Assembly: GCA_963693315.1 (NCBI GenBank)
Contig: OY856186.1
Location: forward strand, 383,444,215 to 383,508,214
Reading direction: 5' to 3'
DNA from: Diogma glabrata
Lineage: Eukaryota > Arthropoda > Insecta > Diptera > Cylindrotomidae
DNA: 64,000 nucleotides
A program made the position numbers and the translations under genes. Positions 45,460-57,430 of the stretch are shown here, one piece after another. The notes beneath the pieces are model-generated. The model had not been told where the DNA came from, did no database searches, and saw nothing but the letters and a program-made list of their open reading frames with translations. Numbering within the stretch: the first letter of the stretch is position 1; the number at the start of each line of letters is the position of its first letter.

Positions 45460-46314
45460 TGCTGGAGCAGGTTAATATAAACGCAACTTACTTTGAATTT
45501 TTTTCATTTCTCTTAATCACTAGCTTACACAAAAGGTTGTCCATTTTTATACCTATTGGTTATTTCACAGACTCTGTTTCGTTGGAGTGTTCGTGATATC
45601 GAATTTTCCTTTTCTAAAAAAATTCTCCGTAGCTTTAATAATTTATATATTCGATTTGAACAAAAAACCGTGCGTTTTATTGAGAATCACTAGCACTTCA
45701 AGAATATTATTACTTAAACGTTTGTTTTTCTGGCACAAAGTAGCATTGCGTTTGCAAAAACGAGAAAAAATTGAAAAATTTTAGATTTTTGCTTCTTATT
45801 CTTTCAAAGCGAAGTATACATATTGATCTGTACTGACATTCGACTTGCCAAAAACTTCTGAAATTTCAAAATGGCTAAAAATTGGTATAAGAGTTATAAA
45901 TTGTTGAGTGTGCAAAGTCACCAAAAACAGTTTTTCGATGTTAAATTAGCCCGCCCGTGCCATATCATTTTAAAATTTCATTCGATTACTCTATTTTTTA
46001 AGCACAGTGTTACCACACCTTTAGATCGAGTGGCTGTTTTGTACCTATAAATTGATAAAATTTGTTTCAATTAAAAATATCCTTACGCCTTCTCTGAAAC
46101 GCGAAGCAATCATATGGAATGTTCTTGCGCCTAATGACTACAATTTTGCTCCTACAAATATGGTTACCGTTGTTATAGGATGCTAAAATCACCTTATACC
46201 TTTCCCGACAAACATTATGTGCATGGGTGCACGGATCTATGCACATTTTGTGCACTTTTTTATTTTAGTAATTTTTAAGTTTTTTGAAAAAGTTTGAAAA
46301 AGTAAAACCAGTAC
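45460..46314. other. Nothing recognised
   Basis: No gene or clear repeat. The open frames are short and motif-free. Confidence 0.45.
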
Positions 46315-46530
46315 CCTATTGGTGAGACTTCGTTGTCCGTTCGAATTTCTACATAATCGAATTTCTCAAAAACTATAAGTGCTATCAACTCAAATTTTCC
46401 ACAGTTATAAAATGTATAGTAGGGGTGGACTGAAAACAGAAAAATGGCAAATATTTGTTTTATCTGTATTTTATAGACATAGATAATGAGAGAGTAAAAC
46501 AAAAGTTTTTTTTAAGGAATCGAGTTTGAT
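46315..46530 (+). repeat. Repeat S, copy 2
   Basis: Matches 29945-30140 in order ('tggtgagacttcg', 'ttctacataatcga', 'tagacatagataatgaga'). Confidence 0.7.
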
Positions 46531-46710
46531 GTAGAAAAATAAAAAAGATTGTAATATTTAAAATAAAAATTTAATAAACTATCGACTGCTTAGTTTTTCA
46601 GTTATTCAAAAACTTCAGTTTGTTTTTCTGTAGTCTCCCCCCCTCCCCCACAAAATGTGCATAGAACTTTTAGGCATAAAAACATAAAACTTTGGTATAT
46701 ATGCTCCCTC

Positions 46711-47060
46711 AGGGGTCACTGGTCTGATTAGACCGTGATACGGCACTTGGCGAACCCGAGGTACCAGGGCTATAGTGGGCTCTAGCCTGCTATTGCAAAC
46801 CGTAAACCTGTTGTCATGTCTAGCGGGAACGGGGACCTTGGCTTAGCCGCTCGGGTCGCGGGAAGGTGCTCCCTTATTAGCACCCCCTGGTGGGTACACA
46901 CTAGAGAGGACTCTTGCAGGGTCAAACCACAAAAGTACCATCCTCTGGGCACCTGTCACCCCCAGTTGTATATAGACTTCTAACAGGTATAGACGAAGGC
47001 CTGTTGGTGGATTTTATTGCGTCTAAACTCGTAGGAACAACATGGATAAATATTTTAGTA
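46711..47060 (+). other. GC-rich island, possible 5' UTR of a LINE
   Basis: A sharply GC-richer block in AT-rich surroundings. It has compact hairpins such as 'ggtctgattagacc' and 'ggtgctcccttattagcacc'. It lies about 150-500 bp upstream of LINE A copy 2 in the same orientation. The open frame at 46914-47123 has no motif. It may be the structured leader of a non-LTR element, but no second copy is present here to prove the link. Confidence 0.4.
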
Positions 47061-47207
47061 ACCTTTCAAATTTTTAAAAAATCTTATTTTCACCTGTTTA
47101 TTATTTCTTACATCCTATCATGAAATATTGGCCTATGTCATATTTTATTATATAATAGAATTTATTGTTTAGTTACCCATTTTCAAAACAAATTATATTT
47201 TGATCAA

Positions 47208-50000
47208 ATGACTATCACATTGGATAAAAAAAAATTTAAAATACACATTCAAAATATTTGTGGATTGAATGCCAACCGGGACGCCGTGCAACATCATCTC
47301 GAGCACGACCAACCGCATATTCTTTTTCTTACAGAAACACAAGTTTCTGAAAACTATCCCTATGACGTAACACTAAATCCCAAATATAGGCTTGAATCAG
47401 CTTTTAAACTCCATCAAGGTGTATGTGCATACATTCATGAGAGTGTTGCATATAAACGCTTTCCAAATTATGAAGTACATGGTGATGGCTACAGTACAGT
47501 AGTATTAAAGGTTTGTCTACCTGAAATTTCTTTTTTCACAATAGCTCTATACCGGTCGCCAAACAAACATAATCCCAAACGAAATTAGAGCACAATTTCA
47601 AAGTTGTGAGGTTATCGTTACCGGTGACTTCAACGTCCACAACAAATCGTGGTTAGAATTTTCCAATGATCGACGACGACAACAATGGAAGGCAGGCAGA
47701 AATATTTGCTGCATCGCACGACCTGACGCAGATTGTAAAAATCCCAACTTTCACTCCTCGTAATGGCGGTGATAAAAGTTTTCTCTTAGACCTTTATATC
47801 ACATCTATGCCAGATATTACGAGTGTCGATGTCGATAAGGGTAGTATTGGAAATTCTGACCATTATCTAATCACATCAATTATCAAAACTGATTAGCTAC
47901 CTAGAGTTCCCAAATCCCGTAAAATATTTCACTTTTCAAAAATGGACACCAATGGTCTCCGAAGTTTTTTTCAAGGTTTCCCTTTTGATCGTCATTGTTT
48001 TTATACTGACGATGTAAATTTTTCTGCTCAAAACTTTACTGAAACCATTCAATTCGGTATTAACAAATTCGTTCCCTTTTCAATAATGAAGCCCCAACAA
48101 AAATATTTGTTTTCGAAAGCAGCCAAACTGGCTCTTAGAAACAAACGTAGATTATTTAATATTTGGATTCATAAAAAGAACTCTGTTAATCGATCACAAT
48201 ATTTAAAGGCTAATAAAATATCAAACCAGATAATTGAAAACGAAAAAGCAGAGATTGACAGAGCGAAAGCGGCAAAACTTTCGAGTCAATTTCTGACAAA
48301 AGTTTTTACAGTGCCATTGATTCTTTAAATTGTGGTACTAAATCTTCTATCCCTCCTATCATTGATGGTGACTCAATCATTACTAACCCTGCAAGGAAAG
48401 CTACATTGTTCGCGGAACGCTTTGCTTCAAATTCAACAGTTTTAGAAACTCCTAAAGAAATACCCCAAATCCAGTCTTCAGGAGTTAATATGAAACAATT
48501 ACGTTTCAAACCCAAAATTGTCGAAAAACTTTTAAGGGGGTTAAACAACAACAAAGCTTCTGATCTGGACAACATTCCTCCTGTTATTCTAAAAACAAAT
48601 TCAAAAGAACTTGCACCAACCCTCACCAAAATATTTTATAAATCCTATAAATCTGGTATTTATCCATCCTGCTGGAAGTCGACCAATGTCCAGCCTGTCC
48701 CAAAAAAGGAACGAAATGTGATATTTTAAATTATAGACCAATAGCCTTACTCCCAGTCATGTCTAAAATATACGAGCAATATATTAATTCACACATATTC
48801 AAAATTTTGGAAGACAACCATTTGATATCTGACAGCCAATACGGTCTTAGAAACAAAAGATAACAACCGATCTATTGAACTATGTGGCACATCTTTGGAA
48901 TAGCATACTTGAGAAAGGTGGTGAAACGTACGTGATCGCATTAGACATCTCAAATGTCCATTTGATTGAATTTGGCATGCCAACTTGATCAACAAGCTCG
49001 TTGCGTACGGTTTTCATCCCGCAGTCGTGAAGTTGATTCAAAATTTTCTGTGTAACCCAATAAATAGTTTTGCAGATGATAGAAACACTGCACAAGTCAT
49101 TCGTCCCCCTATCTTCAAAGGGTAAAATGCATGAACGAATAAATCCCGTCCGGAGAGACGCTGCCATAAATGTAAACGAGGGCCTAAAAAAAGTCGCCGA
49201 TTGGGGTGACAAAAGTTTGGTCAATTTTAATTCCACCAAAACACAGCTATTGATTGTTTCCAGATCAAAGACCGAGTTTCCCAACGATATTTCAATTAAT
49301 ATGTGTGACGACCAAATAGACGAATGTGAAAGCATTCGTTTATTGGGAGTCACAATATCCAATGACTTACTCTGGAACGATCATATAATGGCCATGGCAA
49401 AGAGCGCGTCAAGAAAACTCGGCCTCCTAAATAGATGTAAAAAATATTTTACTTCGCATCAATTACTCCACATTTATAAGTCCTATATTCGTCCCTGTAT
49501 GGAGTATTGTTGTCAAGTTTGGGGCGCTGCATCTGTTACTATCCTGGCTCTTTTGGACTCTGTTTAAAAGCGAGCTATACGAATTGTTGGTGATCGAGAT
49601 TTAACATTAGATCTTGATTCCCTACAACATCGTCGCACTGTTGCTGATCTCGTTGTTTTGTATAAATATCGTCACCAGCAGTGCTTGGATGAAATCAGGT
49701 CTATAATGCCTCAGACATATGTTTTTCCCCGTTTTACTCGTCAATCGGTTTGTGCGGGCGGTCGAACTGTCGAGACTACTCACAGTCATAGTAATAGAAT
49801 GCAAAGGGATTTCGTTGTGCGTACATGAAATGCTTTGCCCGAATCAATAGCCTCGAGTGCCTTCAATCCATAAAGATTTAAAAGAGGCGTCCACCTTTAC
49901 CTCAAGACGCATGTTGTTGTGGGACCTACGTCTTAAAAGGTATCTATGTGTTGTTGTGACACATTTTGTAATTCCTACTACACAACACTTCTTATTAAAA
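47208..50000 (+). mobile_element. LINE family A, copy 2 (non-LTR retrotransposon, decayed)
   Basis: The more complete copy. The endonuclease is at 47208-47890: KIHIQNICGLNANRDAVQHH, ILFLTETQVSEN, the GDFNVHNKSW motif near 47620 and GNSDHYLITS near 47860, in three frames. A linker at 47942-48328 is followed by RT fingers at 48350-48729 (LNNNKASDLDNIPPVILKT) and NYRPIALLPVMSKIYEQYIN near 48735. A deletion then removes most of the palm up to FADD at about 49069. The thumb is at 49070-49567 (KLGLLNRCKKYFTSHQ, SYIRPCMEYCCQVWG) and the C-terminal tail to about 49900, with the 3' 'tgttgttgtgacaca' block near 49945. It is in direct conflict with an active state: many stops and at least five frame changes. 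Confidence 0.88.
49070..49567 (+). pseudogene. RT thumb/C-terminal segment of LINE A copy 2
   Basis: 165 codons open. It begins just after the FADD box and includes INVNEGLKKVADWGDKSLVN followed by NSTKTQLLIVSR, then IRLLGVTISNDLLWNDHI, KSASRKLGLLNRCKKYFTSH and IYKSYIRPCMEYCCQVWGAA. These are the standard CR1/Jockey-type RT thumb blocks. A stop right after LALLDSV cuts it from the remaining tail, which resumes in frame as KRAIRIVGD. Confidence 0.88.
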
Positions 50001-52700
50001 ACAAAATATGACTTTTGTCACTAGGATGTTCTAAACATTATGCATTTTTCCTAGACAAATATTTTTGGTAACGTCATTACAACAAATGAAGATTGCGGTC
50101 GTATTTTGAAGTTCTGAAATGAAAATGAATGTGTGATTGCATTTGCAAATGAGGCGTCCCTTTTTTTGCTTTTTTTAACGATACAATTTAAATTAAAAAA
50201 AAATCAGATTTCAAAAAATTGAAATATTTGGCTTACATATAAAAAATAACATTAATTTTCCCCAATTTTCTTGATATTATAAAAAAATAAATTTAAATAT
50301 AAGTAACCCGACATGAAAAATGTTAATCAAAAAATATTAAATAATTGTAATAATTTTTTTGAATCACTAAAATTAATTATTCAAAGCGCCCGTTTGTTTT
50401 TGTGAATGTTTTTATTAACCTTCACCAAAAAAATTTTTTCGCACATGATTTTAGATAAAAATAAAATAAAATTCGTCAATTTATTATTACGAAAGCTCAT
50501 AAAAATTTAAATGAAATCAACCATTATAGAAAATTTTAAACTACTTTTTCATTCTCAATTTTTTTTTATTCATTGTTTATTATTCTTATCATTAAATAAA
50601 TTTCATTTAGCTTCGTTTTTATTATATGCGGCCAACGTTTGTGTGCACAATTTTATAACATGCTGCCGAATGCAAATCGAACGCATTTTTTCAAAACTCA
50701 TGACTTCTGTACGTAATTAAGGGTTCGAATAGAAAACTTGAGATCTTACCCAAGTTGATTTTGTACACAATGCTACGTACAAAATTTACCTTTTCAACCT
50801 AAAGCTCTCCTAAATTTGAACTTGATGGATCGATCGATAAATTTGATAAAATCAAAATGGGATTTTTTGTTTACCATCTGTTAATGTTAAACGAAAAATA
50901 TAGCGATAATGATCATAACACAGTGATTTTCGAGTGTCTGGTAGCTATGGCAAATAGTGTCATTTTAAAGAAAATTTGATTTAAATAACACAACAATTTT
51001 TTTTTCATATCTCTGTTTTTAAAATGTTTACAAAATGTGTGTTTCTAATTATGTTTACATTTTAACCAGTCTTCCCTGTTCATTTAGTTTTAGTTGTTAA
51101 TTTACCGGAGCGAAAAGTTTGAACAAATTCAAAATGATTAAAAGCTCGCTAAATTTTGAAAGGGGAAATGTAGTAAAGGGTTTTTAATAGGAGCAGGTGG
51201 AAGTTTAAAAAGCATATAGGCGTTTAGTGTATATAACCTAGGAATTTTATGAATTAATTGAGTGTATGAGCATTAGTTCTTTTAACAGACAACTGACAGT
51301 AAGGATTTGTTTTATAACAAAATTTTAAAAATCCTTCATGAATTAGTTCTATCAATATTTTTTGCTCTGCACTTCTGCGAAAATTTCGTGTAAGAAGTTA
51401 ACAATTAAGCTCAGAAGTTAATAAAAGCTGGAAAGCACAGAGCAATTTTACTTGCTGTCTATTTCCTCCCCTAACTATTTTGTCTAGTCGAAAGAGTCGT
51501 TTTTGTCGATCGAGCAAGAAAAAAATTTCGACAAATATTTACTATTTATAACTAGACAAAATAATTTTTTTTTGTTTAATATTTGATATAACATTTGATT
51601 GATTTGATTTGATTTGATTTGACGACATTTATTACTAATAATTGGGGAAATATTACATTAACAAGCTTGTTAAACTTGATGATAGTTCGTGTTTCATGCT
51701 CCAGTTTCATGTTAATGAAGTGTGATTTCTATGTACCTAATAACATTCTATTTTAAATTATATATGTAACACAGAAATTAAGAGGTGTCATAAATTATCA
51801 ATGCAAAAAATTAAACAAATAGTTTTCTCTTTTATGTAATTATGTATTTTTTTTAAATTCTTGGGTATAATTAGAAATGCAAATAACCAATATGAACATA
51901 TACAAGTAATTTGGTGTGAAAATTTACAACCAATTTAATATTACTTTCAATGTATTTTGTAATATTAAGCGAATCATTATTTAAAGCGACATATAAAACG
52001 TTATTTGGAAAACTTGCTTACAAAAACGTGAATATCGTCCAAGTACGCTGCATTTGGGTCAACGCAGTTAAATACGCTACTTAAAAAAGTAAATAGATAA
52101 TTAAACAATAAAACTCAACATATATCAGGTTAACAGTTTTAGTTTAATTGAAGATGATCATTTAAATTAAAATTGAAGTGTAGCATGTTTTTGGATTTTC
52201 AAGGTAGTTTAAAAAATTCTGGAAGATTTTAGGTTTGTTTTGTTACAGAGCCAAGATAATTTTTACTTGTTACAAAATCACTCATCTTAGTTTTTAACAT
52301 TTAACTTACTTGGTTGTAAAAAAATTATTTGGTTTATCCTTTGAAACTAAACCATCATTGAACACCATCAATAATCGAACTTAAGGTGGCGAGTAGTCGA
52401 AAAGCATTTGATTGGTCCTTAAATTAAAAAAAAATTAATTGAAACATTCAAATTATTAAAACCTATATATAAAACAAACATGAATAAATTTCTAATATCG
52501 TTTTATTTCCTTTTCTTTTTAGGGAAAGATAACCAGAATATATCTCAAAGAATATTAGGAGAATTAAAAGAAACCAATAGTATTGTTTTATTTAGTTAAT
52601 TTTTGATTTTGGAAAACCAACAACATCGGAAACAATAGAATTTTATTTGATTTTAAAAGCAGCGAAACCATTTCAAATATCATCAAGTTGACAAGAGCGG
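50001..52700. other. Upstream region of lama, nothing recognised
   Basis: AT-rich with no gene-like frame. A (TTTGA)n microsatellite sits at about 51596-51622. Regulatory sites for lama could lie here but I cannot support any specific one by eye. Confidence 0.5.
51596..51622 (+). repeat. TTTGA microsatellite
   Basis: About five units of 'tttga' with one variant unit. Confidence 0.8.
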
Positions 52701-52715
52701 CAAACTAGAACCTCC

Positions 52716-52750
52716 TATAAATATAAATTCGATTTCAGATGTCAGCCGTT
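52716..52750 (+). promoter_or_regulatory. Candidate TATA box and start site of lama
   Basis: TATAAATA at 52716-52723 is followed at about 28 bp by a TGTCAGCC context (A at 52744) that resembles an arthropod initiator. It lies about 290 bp upstream of the lama ATG with no other gene between. A real start elsewhere is quite possible because AT-rich DNA yields chance TATA words. Confidence 0.35.
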
Positions 52751-53037
52751 TTCGCATCATCCGAAAAGTTGGCTTCTACAGTCTTAACGTTCCCCGGAAC
52801 TAACGAGACTTGCTTTTATTTTGAAGTTTCGAAATTACAACTAAAACCAATGGTTTTGGTTATATCTGATTTAAATTATATTCAATTTTTGTTAAAATAA
52901 GTTTTATTTAATTTTTTTTTTATTATAATTTTAACTTCTTTTAACTTTAAATTTATTTGAGTCATTTTCTTTGTTGGTTTTAAAATTATATTTTATTCGT
53001 TTTTAATTGTGATAATTTGTAAATTTTCAATTTTAAA

Positions 53038-53147
53038 ATGTTAAAAGTCGTTGGTGCTTCCTGGTTTAAAACCAAACTTAGTTCATTTATTTTACTAAGC
53101 GCTATATTGCTATCAATTTTCATATATTTTGTAGCTGATGTAAAAAG
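53038..53147 (+). CDS. lama: lama exon 1 (N-terminus, membrane/signal segment)
   Basis: The ATG at 53038 opens 36 codons plus two bases. The N-terminus MLKVVGASW..KT is the one I remember for Drosophila Lama, and it is followed by a hydrophobic stretch (about residues 14-31: FILLSAILLSIFIYFV) that acts as a signal peptide or anchor. The exon ends at AG before a GTAGTT donor at 53148. The split codon AG|G (Arg) joins in frame to exon 2. Lama belongs to the phospholipase B-like (PLBD) family of N-terminal nucleophile hydrolase-fold proteins, which are usually lysosomal or secreted. In Drosophila it is named for expression in glial and neuronal precursors of the optic lamina. The intron is only 62 bp. 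Confidence 0.9.
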
Positions 53148-53209
53148 GTAGTTTTTTTTATCGAGTAATCGTTTTCATAATAAGTAATTTGTTTTATTTT
53201 GTATTTTAG
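53148..53209 (+). other. lama: lama intron 1
   Basis: 62 bp, GT at 53148 and AG at 53208-53209, T-rich before the acceptor. The length is typical of short fly introns. Its phase fits the exon join. Confidence 0.85.
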
Positions 53210-53476
53210 GCCCACGTTTGATGGACCGTATTGTGCAACTGCATTTTGGTCAGCTAAAGCTGGTTTTCAAGTGGAATTTTGGGGACAACAAAATGATTTG
53301 GAAAGTATTGCAAAAGGTGCTGCTCGCATATGCTATAAAGATACAATATTTGAAAATGGTTGGGCGCAAATAGAAATAGAAACACAACCAGAATATCCAG
53401 ATCAGAAACAAGCCTATGCGGCTGGTATACTAGAAGGTGCATTGACTTGGAGTAATATTTACTCTCATTGGTTAAA
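53210..53476 (+). CDS. lama: lama exon 2 (phospholipase B-like domain start)
   Basis: The acceptor is TTTTAG at 53204-53209 and the donor GTATGT is at 53477. It encodes 88 codons with PTFDGPYCATAFW, then GFQVEFWGQQNDLESIAKGA, ARICYKDTIFENGWAQIEIE and YPDQKQAYAAGILEGALTW. The GWAQIE/YPD..QAYAAGxLEGxLTW block is the conserved start of the PLBD fold. The frame is open with no lesion and similarity to Drosophila Lama is high, so this looks like a working gene. The catalytic Cys and most of the roughly 600-residue protein are not in the window. Exon 3 is not visible up to 64000, so the next intron exceeds 10.5 kb and is loaded with transposon remnants. Confidence 0.93.
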
Positions 53477-55984
53477 GTATGTTTTATTTTATTATTACTA
53501 AAGTATTGCTTTTACTTGTTGTATGTAATGAGACAAGTAAAATAATAACTTTTTTCTTGTATTTTTTAAACAAAAAGTAACATTCACTTATGGTTTATAA
53601 CCACAGTACGAATATTCTGACGAGTAATCATATAAACATTAAAATGTAGTATTATTTACAAATGCTTTTTTAATATAAATATAGTAAATTTTCTGCTACT
53701 TGAAAAAAATTAATATAACTGTCAGATTTATACGTTTTAAAAGTTCGTTATCTTAATACCAGACAGATAAATATTTTTAATATCCTAATCTAATTTTATT
53801 CTTTTGAAAACTCCTATAAATAGCAATCCATATATCATGTCAACAATCTTGTATGATTAAATAAAACATTATCATTATTAATCTAACAAAAACTGATGCT
53901 GACGTTGCTTCAACGTGCTTCCTAATAACACTATTTGTTAGCATAAATTAAAACTGTCGTGGAAAAATTGGAGGAAGTAGTACAAAGAGTTGTTCAAGAA
54001 ATTAAGGTGATAATAAAAATAGTTGTACAAGAACTACAACTATGGCAAAATATAAGTATTTCAGAGTGTTAACAAATATTAACATGCATCAGATTCTGTT
54101 TTTATCGTTGCTTCAAACACTACCAGAGAGTGTAATGAAAATTTAAGAAAATCCTTTGTGTCCCTTTAAAATATTTCAAATAAGTTATCTTAGCATTTAT
54201 TCTGTTAAAATTATGAAGAAAATCCATATGTAGTTAATTTTAATTCGATCACTGTCAAGAAAAACCACTCACTTATCGTGAGCGATCGAAATTTAACTTT
54301 GCTATTTTCATTAACGTTTTAGAAGAAGTTGTTTGCTTCCTATTTATTTATTTAAATTATTATGAATACATAAATATTGTTTTAACGAGATTTTCTAATC
54401 CAAGCTCAATGTAACATTATTTGCAGTTACTTTTCAAAGTCAATTAGCATGTATCACTTGATTATTGTGATTGCAAATATTGTGAATAAATTTCCTATTA
54501 ATAATATCATTTTCTTGTTTTAGTATGTCATCAGTTTAACTATTTTGTTTGTGACTCATATTGTTAAATTTTCGGAATTTTTGTTAAATGGAACTGAACG
54601 GTCAAGTTTGATCCAAACACAAAATTTCAAGTTTGATGTTTTGTTTATTTAATTTGTACAGAGTTAATTTGGAAACAAAATTGTTTACGTAAAGATTATT
54701 TCCTTGAGCATTTCTGCAACTGCAATTTTCACATCCGAAAACCATTGGCTCCTTATCTACATTATCTGCAACTCATTTGTATTCTTATTAGTTACATATT
54801 AAATTTGAAAATATTAAACCGTGATCACAAGACTATGAATTAATTTGAGCGCTGTTCCTCCAACTAAATTAACTTTCCAAATGTCTTACTTTTTAACTTA
54901 AGTTATGCAAAATATAATTTTTTTTTAGTTCAAAACCAATCTGATATTTCGATCAACGACATAATACTTTTTTATTTAGTAGAAGGTCTACTTAGCTCCA
55001 ATGACTACATTGCAGTTTGGATCAACATCACATAAATGTTTATAAATGTTCTAGCTTATACTAGATTATTCTTCAAACGGACCAAGTTTCGAAACTCTGA
55101 GGACTCCGTTCTACACTTTTCTATCAAGATTGAAGACATCCGTTAAAATTTCTCTGCATCCCTTCAGAATACTTTTGGGTTTTCCTGGAGAGTAAGAAGG
55201 TTTACTGATTCTTCCCAATGCCTAGTTTGAAGGAGATATAATTTTTTTTCACATTGTCCGCCACAAAATCAAGTCAAGCTTCGTTGGATAGTATTAATGC
55301 TCCGAAATTCCTTTCAATTTTCAAACCATTGTCTGGGAGGAATTTAGTTAATGTTTTTAAGTTTATTTTGCTTGTTTAGGATTCATAGGGATCTGATACG
55401 TCTACTAATTTACTGTGACCATTGAGTCGAACGAAGGATTGTGTTTTGATACTGTCTGACTCTATGTTGACGGCACTGTTTATTTTTATGTTGACGGCAC
55501 TGGATTATATCTTCGACGAGATGATTACACCAAACATCAGGACCCCGATTATGGAATGCGAAAGCGATAATAGCTCAATTTTTGGTGTAAGTGTATTAGT
55601 AATGATATTGGTCTAAAATCTAAAAAACTACGTTCGTATAAATTATTTTTGAAGAAAAATTCGTTTGACACTTCAAAAGAATTGTTTGTTTACGAATGGA
55701 TTTAATAATTATTTCAACAATTATTAGCTAATTTTGTTAGTAAATATTAGTAATTATTGAAGTACTTATACATATTTTTTTGTAATTCTGAAATTGTGAT
55801 GTTTTCTATCGGGAAGTTTATCTGGATCTGATAAACATACATACATATATATGATAATATTTTGAGACAAAGTTTTATATGGTGATGTATCTAATTTAAA
55901 TAATCAATAATCGAGAGTTCATATAGATGTGTCGTAGTTTAAACTGCTTGTCCTGATGGCTTTCAACTTTAGCAATACATATCT
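53477..55984 (+). other. lama: lama intron 2, first part, no repeat recognised
   Basis: It begins with the GTATGT donor. Mostly AT-rich unique-looking sequence. The open frame at 55422-55616 has no motif. At about 55539 'ggaccccgattatggaatgc' occurs, mirrored at 58585-58606. Confidence 0.55.
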
Positions 55985-56290
55985 GTATTTTTATCTTGCA
56001 CCGATGCTCTATTAGTGCTTTTACTGTATTATTTGTCAGTTATTAGTTCAACCGTTGTGCATGAGCATGAAATTTAAGGAGATAAAAGGTCACCACTAAT
56101 AGTTTTGACATTTTGAACATTGGAATGAGCATGTTGTCAACGCTGGTCTTTAGTGTGGCATTTACCTTCTTCTTCTATGTGGTAATACGTGTAAATGTGA
56201 ACTTTTCAGTAGAAAGTACCTTTCTGCTTCTTAACCATTCATTCACAGTATTAAGGTAAAGGAGCTCAATTTATTTTTGAGGGAGAGTGC
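55985..56290 (-). pseudogene. LINE family G fragment, copy 2
   Basis: On the minus strand this aligns with the family G LINE pieces at 59710-59890 and 61600-61740. The minus frame VNATLKTSVDNMLIPMFK then KLLVVTF corresponds to the segment of RT just before the KxLGVTFD box. It is important because, unlike the other copy, it shows the continuous order of the two halves that are separated at 59890-61600. Confidence 0.7.
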
Positions 56291-56309
56291 AGCTAACGTG
56301 GTTTACTCT

Positions 56310-57430
56310 AAAAATATTTCCATTCATTCTCCTTCAGGAACTTCATGATATTGAGAAGGTTAAGTTAATGCAGGTTCTGCCCGTTCATAAGACACCTCGT
56401 TTAGATCAAAACTCTTCAATCTTTGGAAGATAAACTGGGGTCTCTTCCTCTAAAAGACAAATTCTACATTCGTCTCTCTCATCCATACCAATATTCTTAA
56501 GGCGTTTCTTAATATATACAGTGTCTTGTAACAAAGTCCTATTTACCTAGAGCACATTACTGCTCTTTTTTGATTTGATTGCACAACCAAATTAACTACT
56601 TGGACTGTATTAAGCCCTAGGGATTATTCTAGGGCTTGCAGCACTCTATCATAATTCTTTCCGCATGTTTCCGCCAATAGATTTTGTCCATTGTCCACAA
56701 AAGGGTTCCAACCAGAGGATGTTATTGTACGCTTCCTTGTTAGCTTCATCATTACCAGCGATGCCCAAATTACCAGGCATCTATAGTAAACTTTTATATT
56801 GTTACCATTTCCTAGCTTGTTGAGCTTGTTCACACAGTCTTCAACCGTTTTGGGAGTGATGGTGTATGCGCTTAGTACCTTAAAAACCTCTTGTAGCTTG
56901 GTGCCAATTAAGGTTCAAAGTTTTTAGTTCTAAATCCAAATACCCCAGTGTCCTTTCCTACCTTGGTTTTTAGCCGTTCATGTACCAATTGATTACATCA
57001 TTATTTAGAGGGAACACTTTAGCCCTTTTCATAAATGCAGGGTTTTTGTGTCATAGTGAGCCCAGGATGTTTCTTAGAAAATGTCCTGGAAATAGCTGAC
57101 GTTATTATGGATGGCGTGGTGAACATTTACCTCGGCAACGCATAGACCACCTAGCAAGGAACATCGGTGTTCCTTTATTCATTAATCTCTGTTCTTCCTC
57201 GGTGACATCTGCGAAGCTACCGTGGTAAACGACTTTAGCACTTCACCGAAGCAGATGTGGTTATATTTTTTCCAGTTGACACTTGAGGTGGGGATATTAG
57301 AGATGACTCTCTTGAAATTCCACCCGCCTTCCTCTCTGAAAACTATTGCCGTTGTCTTCTGTGGCCAATACACGATAACCTTGCCAAAGCATAAGTTGAG
57401 GATACAAATACACGCGTCTAAACACAAGAT
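56310..57430 (-). pseudogene. LINE family F: RT end and RNase H, decayed
   Basis: From the right: PQKTTAIVF (57380) and a degraded KYLGVxLD-type segment of RT. An RNase H-like region follows, with SKLGTKLQEVF-like and KTVEDCVNKLNKLGNGNN (about 56800) and then LGIAGNDEANKEA, i.e. the HxGIxGNExAD catalytic end (about 56740-56700, two frames). A C-terminal cysteine region ends near 56330. This is the domain order of R1/I/LOA LINEs. Frameshifts are numerous. Confidence 0.65.

Noticed and set aside
55422..55616. Candidate third exon of lama
   Set aside because: The sequence has none of the conserved PLBD blocks and no suitable acceptor and donor pair.
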